Assembly (NCBI GenBank): GCA_029945425.1
Contig: JAQSDV010000004.1
Coordinates: 62,001 to 126,000 of the forward strand
Direction: 5' to 3'
Source of the DNA: a bacterium
GTDB taxonomy: Bacteria; Pseudomonadota; Alphaproteobacteria; Micavibrionales; UBA2020
Length of the DNA stretch: 64,000 nucleotides
Shown: positions 9,216 through 18,130 of the stretch, piece after piece
Layout: every line of letters begins with the position of its first letter
Position numbering within the stretch: the first letter of the stretch is position 1
Made by a program: the position numbers and the translations under genes
Notes under the pieces: model-generated
What the model was told of the DNA's origin: nothing
The model's database searches: none
Seen by the model: the letters and a program-made list of their open reading frames with translations, nothing else

Positions 9216-10387
9216 GCCACATCCTTTTTCGGCAGGATCTGCTTCACGACTTCATCAAGATCCCAAGCATCGGCAAAAACCGGTTTACCATGGAATTTGG
9301 ACGATAGAGCCGAGGCAAGGCCCTTGTAAATCATCTCCACGCGCGTTTTCACGGCGGGGGCGAGCAACGGGGGCGATATGCCAAGTTCATCGGTGCAGAT
9401 TTTCTTCCAGTCTTTTTCGCCGCGTTCCTTCGCCAGTTTCTTGCCCTGTTCCAGCCCGGCATACCATGCGGTGGGGCGGTAGAAACCGCGCAGGGCTTCC
9501 TTGGACAAATGCTGGCCATCTTTAATAAGGCGCAGTTCATCGGGGCCGATGGAATCAACCAGCATGAAATCACGGCTGCCCGCGGCGTTTTTGCCGCTGA
9601 AGCCGAATTCCAGCTTGCCGTCCCACAATTCAACGCCGATTTCGGCGAAGCAATCTTTCAACCGGATCGAAATCAGACGCGAGAGCGCGCCGAGGCTGCG
9701 GAATTCTTCGTCCGACAATCCGGCGATGCCTTGCGCTTCATCATAAGGCAGGTAACGGTCGGAGGTTTCGAGTTTCGTCGAATATTCGATGACCGGCACG
9801 GCGAAGCTGTCGCCCGTTTTGGGCGGAGACGACAGGCCGAGCGATTTGCAGTAAGCTGCATCGCCCGTCCGTTGCAGCAGCGAGCTGCCCTCCGGCACGC
9901 CGAAACGGAAAATAACCTCGAGCGGCACCAGCGCGTTTTCGGGTTTGGTTTCGTAGGCCGTGTAATCCCAGACCAGTTTTCCACCCACAACACTGCTGCC
10001 CGGCTCATAGACAGCGACAGGCGTGACGGACAGGCAGCGCGTGGGAGAGATAAATTCGCGCTGCAGCGGGATCTGTTTTGCATCGTGGTCGACAAGGCCG
10101 AGCGAATGGTGCTTCAGGCCGGTTTTGCGCAAGCTCATGAGTTGCGGATCATTCTCCATTCCCTCCGGCGCTTTCCAGTCGAGCCATGTGGCGGGGCGGC
10201 CGAGGTAATCGAAGAAGAACCAGCCCATAAATGCCAGCGACGCGCCTTTGTCAGTCAGCAGGTCGGGCATCTGGCCCCAGTCGAAAATCGAATAGCGGTC
10301 GGAGAATTCGAAGATATAAGGCGCTTTGCCCTTTTCGCCCCGCACGTTTTTCACGGAGCCTTCATAGATCATTGCAGGTAACGTCAT
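9212..10387 (-). CDS. purC: SAICAR synthetase PurC, long form
   Basis: PurC condenses CAIR with aspartate to SAICAR. The start MTLPAMIYEGSVKNVRGEKGK gives the YEGxxK signature, and later blocks (LWDGKLEFGF, LVDSIGPDELRL) correspond to the DTKFEFG and DE-TPDSSR positions of canonical PurC. At 391 residues it is much longer than the usual 235-300, with an insertion around residues 60-200 relative to E. coli PurC. The ATG at 10387 has a GGGAG site and overlaps the purE stop as ATGA. The open frame to 10474 is not needed. Family assignment is firm, subfamily is not. Confidence 0.88.
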   Translation of the reverse strand: MTLPAMIYEGSVKNVRGEKGKAPYIFEFSDRYSIFDWGQMPDLLTDKGASLAFMGWFFFDYLGRPATWLDWKAPEGMENDPQLMSLRKTGLKHHSLGLVDHDAKQIPLQREFISPTRCLSVTPVAVYEPGSSVVGGKLVWDYTAYETKPENALVPLEVIFRFGVPEGSSLLQRTGDAAYCKSLGLSSPPKTGDSFAVPVIEYSTKLETSDRYLPYDEAQGIAGLSDEEFRSLGALSRLISIRLKDCFAEIGVELWDGKLEFGFSGKNAAGSRDFMLVDSIGPDELRLIKDGQHLSKEALRGFYRPTAWYAGLEQGKKLAKERGEKDWKKICTDELGISPPLLAPAVKTRVEMIYKGLASALSSKFHGKPVFADAWDLDEVVKQILPKKDVA

Positions 10388-11124
10388 GCTGCTCTCCCTT
10401 GTGCCTGTTTTGCGGTCACTGAAAGGCGCAGCGCGGCGTGCACGGCGTTGCGCGTATTGTTGGCACCGACCCACAGCCCGCCCCTGTTGCTCCAGTTCAG
10501 CAACTGGACGTAAGATTCAGGATTGGCAACATCGGATTTGGCGACGACAGGCACATGCAGGCAGTAATCGTCGGGCTGGATGTCGTTATCGCCCATCACG
10601 AGCCGCACGTTGAAGGCGTCGGCTGCGGGCTGTGCGCCATGCGATACCTCCGCGCCTTTTTCCTTCGCCGCCACGCGCGCCTTTTCGATATCCGCCAGAA
10701 TGTCGGGCGTTTCGGTGCGCGTGATGAAGTGGATCTTGGCGGGTGTCGCCGCAGTTTTGTATTTTTTCAGGAAGGCGACAATCGCATCGGGTTTCTGCGG
10801 GCCCGCCGTCATCACCGGCACGCCGGGCGGCATTTGTGCGATAGACGCGAAACTGTCGAGCCCGCCGAATTGGGAGGGGACGGCGACGCCGAAAACGGGG
10901 ATTTGCACCATCGCGGCAACAACACCCGGCAGCGCGGCGGCAAGGCCAGCGCCCGCGATCACGGCATCGCCCTGCCACGTATTCATTTTATGTTGCAGTT
11001 TTTCAAGATCGCGATGGGCGGAGATGACTTCGTATTCGGTGTCGAAATGCGGTTTCAGCGCATCGACCAGTGGCAGGGATATGTTTTCATCAGATTTACT
11101 GCCGAAGACTACAAAAACTTTCAT
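10384..11124 (-). CDS. purE: PurE-family phosphoribosylaminoimidazole carboxylase/mutase with C-terminal extension
   Basis: The first 160 or so residues are a PurE domain: FGSKSD at 7-12, ISAHRD with His37, IAGAGLAAALPG and SIAQMPPGVPV. Canonical class I PurE reads SDW and SAHRTP at the first two sites, so this protein is divergent there. It is 246 residues against 160-175 normally. The extra C-terminal 80 residues (VRLVMGDNDIQPDDYC..., NRGGLWVGANNTRNAV) are unknown to me. No purK is present in the window, so whether it uses N5-CAIR (class I) or AIR plus CO2 (class II) cannot be decided here. It lies between purF and purC, where PurE is expected. Confidence 0.82.
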   Translation of the reverse strand: MKVFVVFGSKSDENISLPLVDALKPHFDTEYEVISAHRDLEKLQHKMNTWQGDAVIAGAGLAAALPGVVAAMVQIPVFGVAVPSQFGGLDSFASIAQMPPGVPVMTAGPQKPDAIVAFLKKYKTAATPAKIHFITRTETPDILADIEKARVAAKEKGAEVSHGAQPAADAFNVRLVMGDNDIQPDDYCLHVPVVAKSDVANPESYVQLLNWSNRGGLWVGANNTRNAVHAALRLSVTAKQAQGRAA

Positions 11125-11149
11125 GTTTTTTCCCTCTGTTAAATAAAAA

Positions 11150-12643
11150 CTATCCCGCCGCGCGTGCCTTTTTACGTTCGCGCGCGTAATTTTCCGCTTC
11201 CGTCACCACGGTCGGGTATTTCTTGTTGACGCAGGCCATGCAGAGCTTGGTCGTGCCGATCGCCTGACGCAAATCTTCTTCATCCAGATAAATGATTTTC
11301 TTCACGCCGATCATTTCGGCCATTTCCTCGACCGTTTTGTTGTGCGCCATCAGGTCTTTTGAATCGGGGAAATCGACGCCGTAGAAGCAGGGATAGCGGA
11401 TCGGCGGGCAGGTGATGCCCAGCGTGATTTCTTTCGCGCCGTGTTTTTTCAGCAGCGAGATGATGCGGATAGAGGTTGTGCCGCGCACGATGCTGTCATC
11501 GATCAGGAAAATATTCTTGCCCGCGATCTCGCTGACGATGGGGCTGAGTTTCAGTTCCACCGCATGTTCGCGCTTGTCCTGATTGCTGAGGATAAAGCTG
11601 CGGGCGACATAACGGTTTTTAATGAGGCCTTCGCGGTAGGGCAGCTTCAGTGCATCCGCCACGGAAATGGCGGCAGTGCGGCTGGTATCCGGCACCGGCA
11701 TCACGACATCGGGGGCGATTTCGCCCGCTTCCATCGCGGCGGTCGCCTTGAAGCCCAGCTGCACGCCGAGTTTCAGGCGCGCGCCATAGACGGTCTGGTG
11801 GTCGATCGCACTTTCGGCGCCGGAGAAATAGACCCATTCGAACATGCAATGCGCGCGTTCGGGTTCTTTCTTCACAATCGCGCTCTGGAAGTTGCTTTCC
11901 ATGTCGATGAAAAATACTTCGCCCGGTTCGATATCGCGCATGTAGGTATAACCCAGATATGTCATGGCGATTGTTTCGGACGAGACGCACCAGTGTTTCT
12001 GGCCGTCGATGTCTTTTGATCCCAGCACCATCGGGCGGATGCCCTTGGGGTCGCGGAAGCCGACCATACCCAGCCCTGCGATCAGGCCGAGGACCGCGTA
12101 GCCGCCATTGACGGTTTCAAACATCTGCCCTGCAGCCTGTTTGATGTTGTCAAAGGTGAAGGTCTTTTCGGTCGGCAATGCGTCGCCGTTCATCAGGAAA
12201 TGGCCAAAATAATGGATCAGTGCCTCAAGATCGTTGCCGGTCAGCAGCTGGTGCCGAAACTTCTCGGACAGCTCGGCCTTCAATTGATAGTAATTGAGCG
12301 CGTTGCCGTTATGGACCATGCCGAGGCCGAAGGGGATGCCCTCCACCATCGGCTGGATGTCGCGCTTGCCATCGCTGCCTGCGGTAGCGTAGCGCGTATG
12401 GCCTATCGCCATGAAGCCGTTCAGGTTTTCGATTTTCTTCTGGTCAAACACCTGTGCGACGAGGCCAAGGTCTTTTTCCATAGCGAACATTTTGGTGAAG
12501 GTGTCATAAGTGAGGATGCCCGCCGCATCCTGCCCCCGATGCTGGAGCGCGAGCAGGCCGCGATAGGCCTCATACGCCGCAGCAGAGGACACTCCTCGAC
12601 TCCCAGTTTGCTGAGGGCCGATGATGCCGATAATTCCACACAT
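11150..12643 (-). CDS. purF: Amidophosphoribosyltransferase PurF
   Basis: PurF makes phosphoribosylamine from PRPP and glutamine, the committed step of purine synthesis. The 497-residue protein begins MCGIIGIIG, exposing the nucleophile Cys2 after Met removal. The PRPP loop FLIDDSIVRGTTS sits near residue 370. Length fits the family (E. coli 505). It is the first gene of the leftward nine-gene operon. A TATAGT box on the minus strand at 12687-12692 could be the -10 element, but I see no good -35 partner. Confidence 0.96.
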   Translation of the reverse strand: MCGIIGIIGPQQTGSRGVSSAAAYEAYRGLLALQHRGQDAAGILTYDTFTKMFAMEKDLGLVAQVFDQKKIENLNGFMAIGHTRYATAGSDGKRDIQPMVEGIPFGLGMVHNGNALNYYQLKAELSEKFRHQLLTGNDLEALIHYFGHFLMNGDALPTEKTFTFDNIKQAAGQMFETVNGGYAVLGLIAGLGMVGFRDPKGIRPMVLGSKDIDGQKHWCVSSETIAMTYLGYTYMRDIEPGEVFFIDMESNFQSAIVKKEPERAHCMFEWVYFSGAESAIDHQTVYGARLKLGVQLGFKATAAMEAGEIAPDVVMPVPDTSRTAAISVADALKLPYREGLIKNRYVARSFILSNQDKREHAVELKLSPIVSEIAGKNIFLIDDSIVRGTTSIRIISLLKKHGAKEITLGITCPPIRYPCFYGVDFPDSKDLMAHNKTVEEMAEMIGVKKIIYLDEEDLRQAIGTTKLCMACVNKKYPTVVTEAENYARERKKARAAG

Positions 12644-12839
12644 TTATTGATTCACCTGTTGTTCAGGGAGGAGGATTTGTGCCGCCACTATACGCATTTC
12701 CGGCAAAGCAATGCGAGTCATTTCTGCGTCAAAAACGCTGTATTTACGGCAAAAACCTGCGCTTTCGCCCTATGTTGCCGACCGTCCTGTTGATATGGTG
12801 GGGGAACGCTTTTTTCCAAAGTCTTTTAAAGGAATTTTC

Positions 12840-13385
12840 ATGTCGTTCGCCAAAGATGCCCTCATCAACCGCGTCAAGAACATCATCACCAAGCCCGAGG
12901 CGGAATGGGATGTCATCGCAGGCGAAAGCGCGACCATTCAGGGATTGTACAAAAATTACGCAATGATCCTTGCCGCCATTCCCCCCATCATGGGCTTTCT
13001 TGCGGTGGTGCTGATGGCACCGAGGGCGATCGGCCATGCGCTGCTGGCATTGATTGCAGGTTACATTCTGGCGTTACTGGGGATTGCCGTGCTGGCGTTT
13101 ATCGTTGATTTCCTTGCCCCTAAATTCAAAGGCACGGCAAGCCAGATCAACGCGTTCAAGCTGACTGTTTATTCGGCCACGCCCGCATGGATCGCAGGCG
13201 TGTTCCTGATCATCCCCGTCCTCGGCCCGGTTCTGATGCTGGTGGGCGTGGTTTATTCGCTCTACCTGTTCTTCCTCGGGGTGCCCAAACTGATGAAATG
13301 CCCCAAGGACCAAGCGGTTATTTTCACAGTGGTCGCGGTTGTCGTGAACGTCGTGGTGCAGCTGTGCCTGCGCGTGCTGATGTAA
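12840..13385 (+). CDS. YIP1-family integral membrane protein
   Basis: A 181-residue protein with about five hydrophobic segments: after a cytoplasmic start (SFAKDALINRVKNIITKPEAEW) come helices at about 42-60, 68-90, 110-130, 132-150 and 160-178. The N-terminal KNIITKPEAEWDVIAGE stretch is characteristic of bacterial YIP1-domain proteins, whose function is unclear. The ATG at 12840 follows AAAGGA. It diverges from purF and is followed by a strong terminator. Confidence 0.75.
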   Translation: MSFAKDALINRVKNIITKPEAEWDVIAGESATIQGLYKNYAMILAAIPPIMGFLAVVLMAPRAIGHALLALIAGYILALLGIAVLAFIVDFLAPKFKGTASQINAFKLTVYSATPAWIAGVFLIIPVLGPVLMLVGVVYSLYLFFLGVPKLMKCPKDQAVIFTVVAVVVNVVVQLCLRVLM

Positions 13386-13399
13386 TCTTCTAAGGCTTC

Positions 13400-13440
13400 A
13401 ATAAACCCTCCGCCCGAAAGGCCGGAGGGTTTATTTTTTT
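13400..13440. terminator. Bidirectional rho-independent terminator
   Basis: AATAAACCCTCCGg...cCGGAGGGTTTATT forms a perfect 13-base stem with a short CCCGAAAGG loop, flanked by T-runs on one strand and A-runs on the other. It sits between the convergent YIP1-type gene (ends 13385) and nadE (stop at 13446), so it can serve both. Confidence 0.9.
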
Positions 13441-13445
13441 GGGTT

Positions 13446-16103
13446 TTATTTTTTGCGGGAGGCGGATGCTTCGGCAAGGCGCTGTGCCATGTCACTGTCT
13501 TGCAGAAGCGCGGCGAAGCCGTGATCGCGGATATAAGCGTAAAGCGTCGCAATTTTCAGTTTACGGCCGTCATTCGCGGCGGGTGTCCACATTTTTGCGG
13601 CCAGTGCCTCGGCAAAGTCACGATCAAGCCATGCGCGCTGCAACAGCACGGACAGGCTATGACCGGTCAGCATATCGAATGATTTACCATCCCGCGCCGT
13701 CATTGCCGCCAGCACATGCAGCGTCAGTTGCGCCAATTCAGGCTTGTGGAACGCTCCGATATTGGGGGTGCGCAGCGATGACTGTTTGTCGATGTTCGAT
13801 CCATAGGTCGCGGCGACAGGGCTGCCATGGATCTTGAACTGCGCATGCGCCCATTTATCGTAGGACAGGCGGATACGGTCATGCAGGGTTTCAGCATCAT
13901 CGTTCTTGAATTCGGGCAGCGGTTTGATTTTTTCAAAAACCTCGATCGGGCTGTTTTTGCGCTCCGCCTGATGTAAGGGTCGGTCGTTCAGCATGTAATG
14001 CGAAATCAGGTTCATCTGCTGGAAACTGCGACCCAGCTGGTCTTCGTCGAACTGCGTGACCTTGCCGTCCTTGCTTTTCGGTTGCAATTCGGCGGAGGGA
14101 CGGTTTTTGAGAACCCAATAGAAGGCGCGCACCGGTGCGATACCATCCTGCAGCCCGTGCTCGAACAGCAGTTTCATATGGTCCAGCTCGCGCTGTTTGT
14201 CCTTGTGCGCGTTGCCGCTGATCATGCCGCCATGCAGATCGCCGCCCCATGTGGCGTAGGAATTGCGGCCTTCGTCGAGGTTGGGGTTGGCAATCGCAAT
14301 CTTGTTCTCGATATTCGCGAACAGCATGATAAGGACTTGGCGTAACCGCGCCTGAATATTCTCGTACGCAAGCGAATGGCTGTCGATGGCGGTGGACAGC
14401 ACCAGCCCGCCGATTTCCGTGAAGCGTGATTTCAACTGCGTGACGGCCTGCTCCAGTATCGCGGGAGAGGTATCCTCTTTACGCGTGCGCAGGATAGCGG
14501 CGATTTCACGGCGAATCTCGGCCTCGCGCGCATCATCCAGCGCGCCCGGGTTTACGCCGCTGAAAATCTCGGCATAGACCTCGACCAGCCGCTGCACATT
14601 GCGGTATTCGAATTTTCCGCCGATGCCTTGATAGGTTTCACCCTCGGGCGACGTGCCCCCCTCAACCAGCGTTTTTGCCGCGCGCAGCGTTTCGTCGGAG
14701 CTGTTATCGGTGCCCATATAAACGCAAGTGAGCATATGCGACATAATGTTATCAATCGCATCGCCTTTCGCCGTCATCACCGCCTGACGGAACGGCAGAT
14801 GCGGCATGGCGTTGAAGAACCCTTCGACGCCCAGTTCATTTACCGCCAGCTCGACCATGAAACGGATTTTTGCGGCGTTGTAGGCGGAATCCGCACCGCC
14901 CGACAACGCCTGCGCCACGCCGGAAATCTTGTTTTTACGCAGGTAATCGAACAGCCACAGCAGTTCGTTGCGCAGTTCTTCCTCCATCTCCCGCAACGGG
15001 CCGGTTTCCCATGCGGCAGGGCCGTCCTGCGTCGCAGGCTTATGCTGCGTGATGAAGTTATGCGGAATGACGGCATGGGGCGCATGGCCTTTATCCGCCA
15101 CCGCCGCAACCGTCACGATCTGGCTGGTATAGGCGACATCGGCGAAACTGATGCGTTTGCCTTCCGAAATGATTTTGCCGCCCTGCGCCATAATGCGGCT
15201 GCCGAATTGGGCGAAAGTCGAGCCCGATGAACCAAGCCCATCGGTATGCACCAGCACGCCGCAATAGCCGCTCGCCAGTTTGCAAAGTTCGCGGTGCTTG
15301 TCGATCTTGTTCGCAACGGGCGGCGAGGCATTGGGGTTCAGGCAGACGGAGATATCGAATTTCCGCGATTTTTGCGCCAGCGGATTGTCGCGCGCGTAAT
15401 CGGCGTTATCCGCCGCGCCGTCATAGCGCGAGCCCACCCAGTACATTTCGCAGATGATATGCCACAGGTTGATGGCTTCGCCATTCGCGCCCGCCTGAAT
15501 GACGGGGCTGCCGAAGGGGATGATGCGGTCGGTAACCGCCGTGCCATCGGGATAGGTCATGCCGGACAGGTCGATCAGGATTGTGCCGTCCCTGCCCTTG
15601 CCATGCTTGTTTTCATACGCATCGGCCGCGGCATCGCTCCATTCCTCGAAATGGCGCTTTTCGTAGCCGCGTTCGTAATTGAACAGATAAGTCTTCGCCG
15701 AGATTGCCACCACCTCGCCGCCCGACAGAAAGGCTTGCGCGTCGAATTGCTGGTTCACGCGGTTGAACAGCGGGTTTTTGCGGCGGTCATCCTGCGCCGC
15801 CAGCCCCTTATCCGCGAAATACCACGGATGGCCGACGGAGATGATGAGGTTGCGATCGCGGCTGGCCGCGTAATCGGCGATTACCTGCAGCAGCTCGCGC
15901 GTTCTGGCGTTGTCGGAATAGTAAAAATCGTCGCCGCGTTCATAGCCCGACAGCCCCAATTCCTCGAGCGCCAGAATATCGGCGCGGTCGGCAACAGCGC
16001 GGTCAATCGCCGTCATGATATTGGCAAGGTTGCGCGGCCAGTCGCCGCCCGTCTGGTTGGTGCTGGCCGAGGCGATTTTGAGCGTGATGCTTTTCGCGGT
16101 CAT
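13446..16103 (-). CDS. nadE: Glutamine-dependent NAD+ synthetase, oversized
   Basis: The enzyme amidates nicotinic acid adenine dinucleotide to NAD+. The N-terminal nitrilase-type glutaminase domain shows the triad Glu48 (EELGLSGY), Lys137 (AKTYLFNYE) and Cys218 (IICEMYW). The C-terminal synthetase domain has the PP-loop SGGADSA at 401-407, then YENIQARLRQ and the GGDLHGGM region. At 885 residues it exceeds bacterial two-domain NadE (540-680); the excess is spread over both domains, with an extended C-terminus after residue 650. The usual TGNKSE motif is replaced by ANPNLDEGR, so activity should be tested. The ATG at 16103 follows AAAGGGG. Confidence 0.88.
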   Translation of the reverse strand: MTAKSITLKIASASTNQTGGDWPRNLANIMTAIDRAVADRADILALEELGLSGYERGDDFYYSDNARTRELLQVIADYAASRDRNLIISVGHPWYFADKGLAAQDDRRKNPLFNRVNQQFDAQAFLSGGEVVAISAKTYLFNYERGYEKRHFEEWSDAAADAYENKHGKGRDGTILIDLSGMTYPDGTAVTDRIIPFGSPVIQAGANGEAINLWHIICEMYWVGSRYDGAADNADYARDNPLAQKSRKFDISVCLNPNASPPVANKIDKHRELCKLASGYCGVLVHTDGLGSSGSTFAQFGSRIMAQGGKIISEGKRISFADVAYTSQIVTVAAVADKGHAPHAVIPHNFITQHKPATQDGPAAWETGPLREMEEELRNELLWLFDYLRKNKISGVAQALSGGADSAYNAAKIRFMVELAVNELGVEGFFNAMPHLPFRQAVMTAKGDAIDNIMSHMLTCVYMGTDNSSDETLRAAKTLVEGGTSPEGETYQGIGGKFEYRNVQRLVEVYAEIFSGVNPGALDDAREAEIRREIAAILRTRKEDTSPAILEQAVTQLKSRFTEIGGLVLSTAIDSHSLAYENIQARLRQVLIMLFANIENKIAIANPNLDEGRNSYATWGGDLHGGMISGNAHKDKQRELDHMKLLFEHGLQDGIAPVRAFYWVLKNRPSAELQPKSKDGKVTQFDEDQLGRSFQQMNLISHYMLNDRPLHQAERKNSPIEVFEKIKPLPEFKNDDAETLHDRIRLSYDKWAHAQFKIHGSPVAATYGSNIDKQSSLRTPNIGAFHKPELAQLTLHVLAAMTARDGKSFDMLTGHSLSVLLQRAWLDRDFAEALAAKMWTPAANDGRKLKIATLYAYIRDHGFAALLQDSDMAQRLAEASASRKK

Positions 16104-16285
16104 ACCCCTTTATATATGATTGTCCGTGGCAGAAAACCCCGCTTGCGCTGACAATTTAATTGAACATAATCAGTTAATTAGCCTGTGGGTAAGGTAATAC
16201 AATAACATTTTTATGACAAAATGAATTTGCCTGTGCTACATTCTTCGCCAGAACTGATTCATCCCTTTATCCGGGCACAAATACG

Positions 16286-17398
16286 ATGACGGCACAAAAG
16301 CCTATCCTCTTGATCGGCAGCAGCGTTTCGAAAGAAACCGCGGATGCGCTGAACCGCGACGGGCGCTTTGACATTATTACGGCCAGCATCGGCAAATTCG
16401 ACAGCGACGAGCCTTTCGTCGAGCTGATGCGCGGTCAGGAACCGGATTTCGACAAGAACCTCGCCAAACTGCAGGGCGCCAAAGTTTATGTCGTGCAATC
16501 GACCGGCGGCCCCGTGAGCGACAACGCCCAGCACCTGATGCTGATGGCGAACACGCTGAAGGAATACGGCGCGGCGGAAGTGACCGCCATCGTTCCCTTT
16601 GCGGCCTTCATGCGTCAGGACCGCAAATTCAAGAACCGCTTCACCTCGCTTGCCGCCGGCCTGTTCGCAAAACAGCTGAAGGCATCGGGCATCGATAAAA
16701 TCATCACGCTGACCCCGCATTCGAAGGCGGCGATGCAGCTTTACACGAATGTTTTCGGCGACAATTTCCACGCCGTGCCCACGACCGCGATGATTGCGGC
16801 GGATATCAAGGGCCGTTTCGAAGTTGCAGCGGACGAACTTGCCATCGGCGCGCCCGACGGCGCAGACAAGCCAGGCGATGAAGGCCAGTTGCGCGCGCGC
16901 GAACTGGTCAAGGAAGTTTTCGGCCATGTCAGCGACGACCTGATGTTCCGCGCGTCCAAGGTCCATACCGGCGTCAGCGACACGAAAATCACCAGTTTTG
17001 ACGGCGATGTAGCCGGCAAGGACGTCGTGATCGTCGACGACATGATCGACGGCGGATCCACGATGGTCAACGCAGCCGCACTGCTGAAGGCGCATGGCGC
17101 GAAAACTGTCACGGCCTATGCGACGCATGCGATCCTGTCCGGCAACGCGCTTGAACGCCTGCTGATGTCGAAGCCCGACGGCATGACCTGCGCGATTGAT
17201 AAACTGGTCATCACCGATACCATCCCGGGCGTGCGCGAAAAGCTGGATGTACTGTTTGCAAAACAGCCGAACCTTGCGGGCCGCGTTGAAATTCTGTCGG
17301 TTGCGCCCGTGATCCTCGCAAAAATCGCCGAGCTGGAGGCGAAACGTGCCCCCGCCCAGCTGCAGCAGGCCCGTCGCCCCGGCCCCTTCACACCCTGA
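16286..17398 (+). CDS. prs: Ribose-phosphate pyrophosphokinase (PRPP synthetase)
   Basis: The enzyme makes PRPP from ribose 5-phosphate and ATP, the substrate of PurF and of NAD synthesis. The flexible-loop motif FMRQDRKFKNR and the PRPP-binding loop VVIVDDMIDGGSTM are both present. At 370 residues it is longer than canonical Prs (about 315); the extra length includes an inserted, charged segment around 180-215 and a Pro/Gln-rich C-terminus. The ATG at 16286 is the first in frame. It diverges from nadE across 182 AT-rich bases and sits near the pur operon. Another canonical prs could exist elsewhere. Confidence 0.85.
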   Translation: MTAQKPILLIGSSVSKETADALNRDGRFDIITASIGKFDSDEPFVELMRGQEPDFDKNLAKLQGAKVYVVQSTGGPVSDNAQHLMLMANTLKEYGAAEVTAIVPFAAFMRQDRKFKNRFTSLAAGLFAKQLKASGIDKIITLTPHSKAAMQLYTNVFGDNFHAVPTTAMIAADIKGRFEVAADELAIGAPDGADKPGDEGQLRARELVKEVFGHVSDDLMFRASKVHTGVSDTKITSFDGDVAGKDVVIVDDMIDGGSTMVNAAALLKAHGAKTVTAYATHAILSGNALERLLMSKPDGMTCAIDKLVITDTIPGVREKLDVLFAKQPNLAGRVEILSVAPVILAKIAELEAKRAPAQLQQARRPGPFTP

Positions 17399-17404
17399 AT
17401 TGCC

Positions 17405-18106
17405 ATGTGGCGTAAAATCAGCCTTATCGCGCTGATCATCGTATTGGCCGTAGGCATTTTCCTTGGCGGTTCGCTGGCCATCATGCGCATGACGCCGCCC
17501 GACACCAAGGCGATCGGCATCAAGGATGGCGACATCATCCTGCAAACCATCCTTGGCACGCAAGGCATGGCAATCATCGCTGCATCATCAAGCCCCTATA
17601 CGCATATGGGACTTATCAAAACCGGCGGCAAAGAACCTGTGGTCGTCGAAGCCATCGGGCCCGTCAAGGAAACCCCGCTGACGCAATGGATCACGCGCGG
17701 CGTGGGCCAGCGCATCACCATCCTGCGTCTGAAAAACCGCACGCCGGAACTGGCAAAAAAGGTCGCCGCCGCCGCGAAGAAACACTACGGCAAGCCGTAT
17801 GATTTCTATTTCCTGCCCGACAAGAAATCATTCTATTGCAGCGAACTGGTGCGGGAGGCTTACTTAGGCGCAGGCATTACGCTCGGCACGCTGCAAAAAG
17901 TTGGCGAGTTGACCACCTCATCGGCGATGGACACCATCATCGAGCAACGCTGGCAATATTACCCCCTCTGCGCGCACAAGCCCGGCATTACCCTAGAAAA
18001 ATGCCGTAAAATCATCATGGAGCAGGAGTTGGTCACCCCGGCATCTATCGCCCGCGACACGCAACTGGAACTTGTTTTCAGCAATTATCCGCTGGATACC
18101 CGCTGA
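17405..18106 (+). CDS. YiiX/YebB-like NlpC/P60-type cysteine hydrolase
   Basis: A 233-residue protein with one N-terminal membrane helix (residues 7-27) and an extracytoplasmic permuted papain-like domain. The predicted catalytic residues are His in YTHMGLI (near residue 66) and Cys in YCSELVREAY (near 145). Members of this group (YaeF/YiiX, peptidase family C92) are putative amidases acting on lipids or cell-wall peptides. It starts 6 bases after prs, so co-transcription is likely. The substrate is unknown. Confidence 0.78.
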   Translation: MWRKISLIALIIVLAVGIFLGGSLAIMRMTPPDTKAIGIKDGDIILQTILGTQGMAIIAASSSPYTHMGLIKTGGKEPVVVEAIGPVKETPLTQWITRGVGQRITILRLKNRTPELAKKVAAAAKKHYGKPYDFYFLPDKKSFYCSELVREAYLGAGITLGTLQKVGELTTSSAMDTIIEQRWQYYPLCAHKPGITLEKCRKIIMEQELVTPASIARDTQLELVFSNYPLDTR

Positions 18107-18130
18107 TTCCGGGTGTAAAACAGCCCTGTC

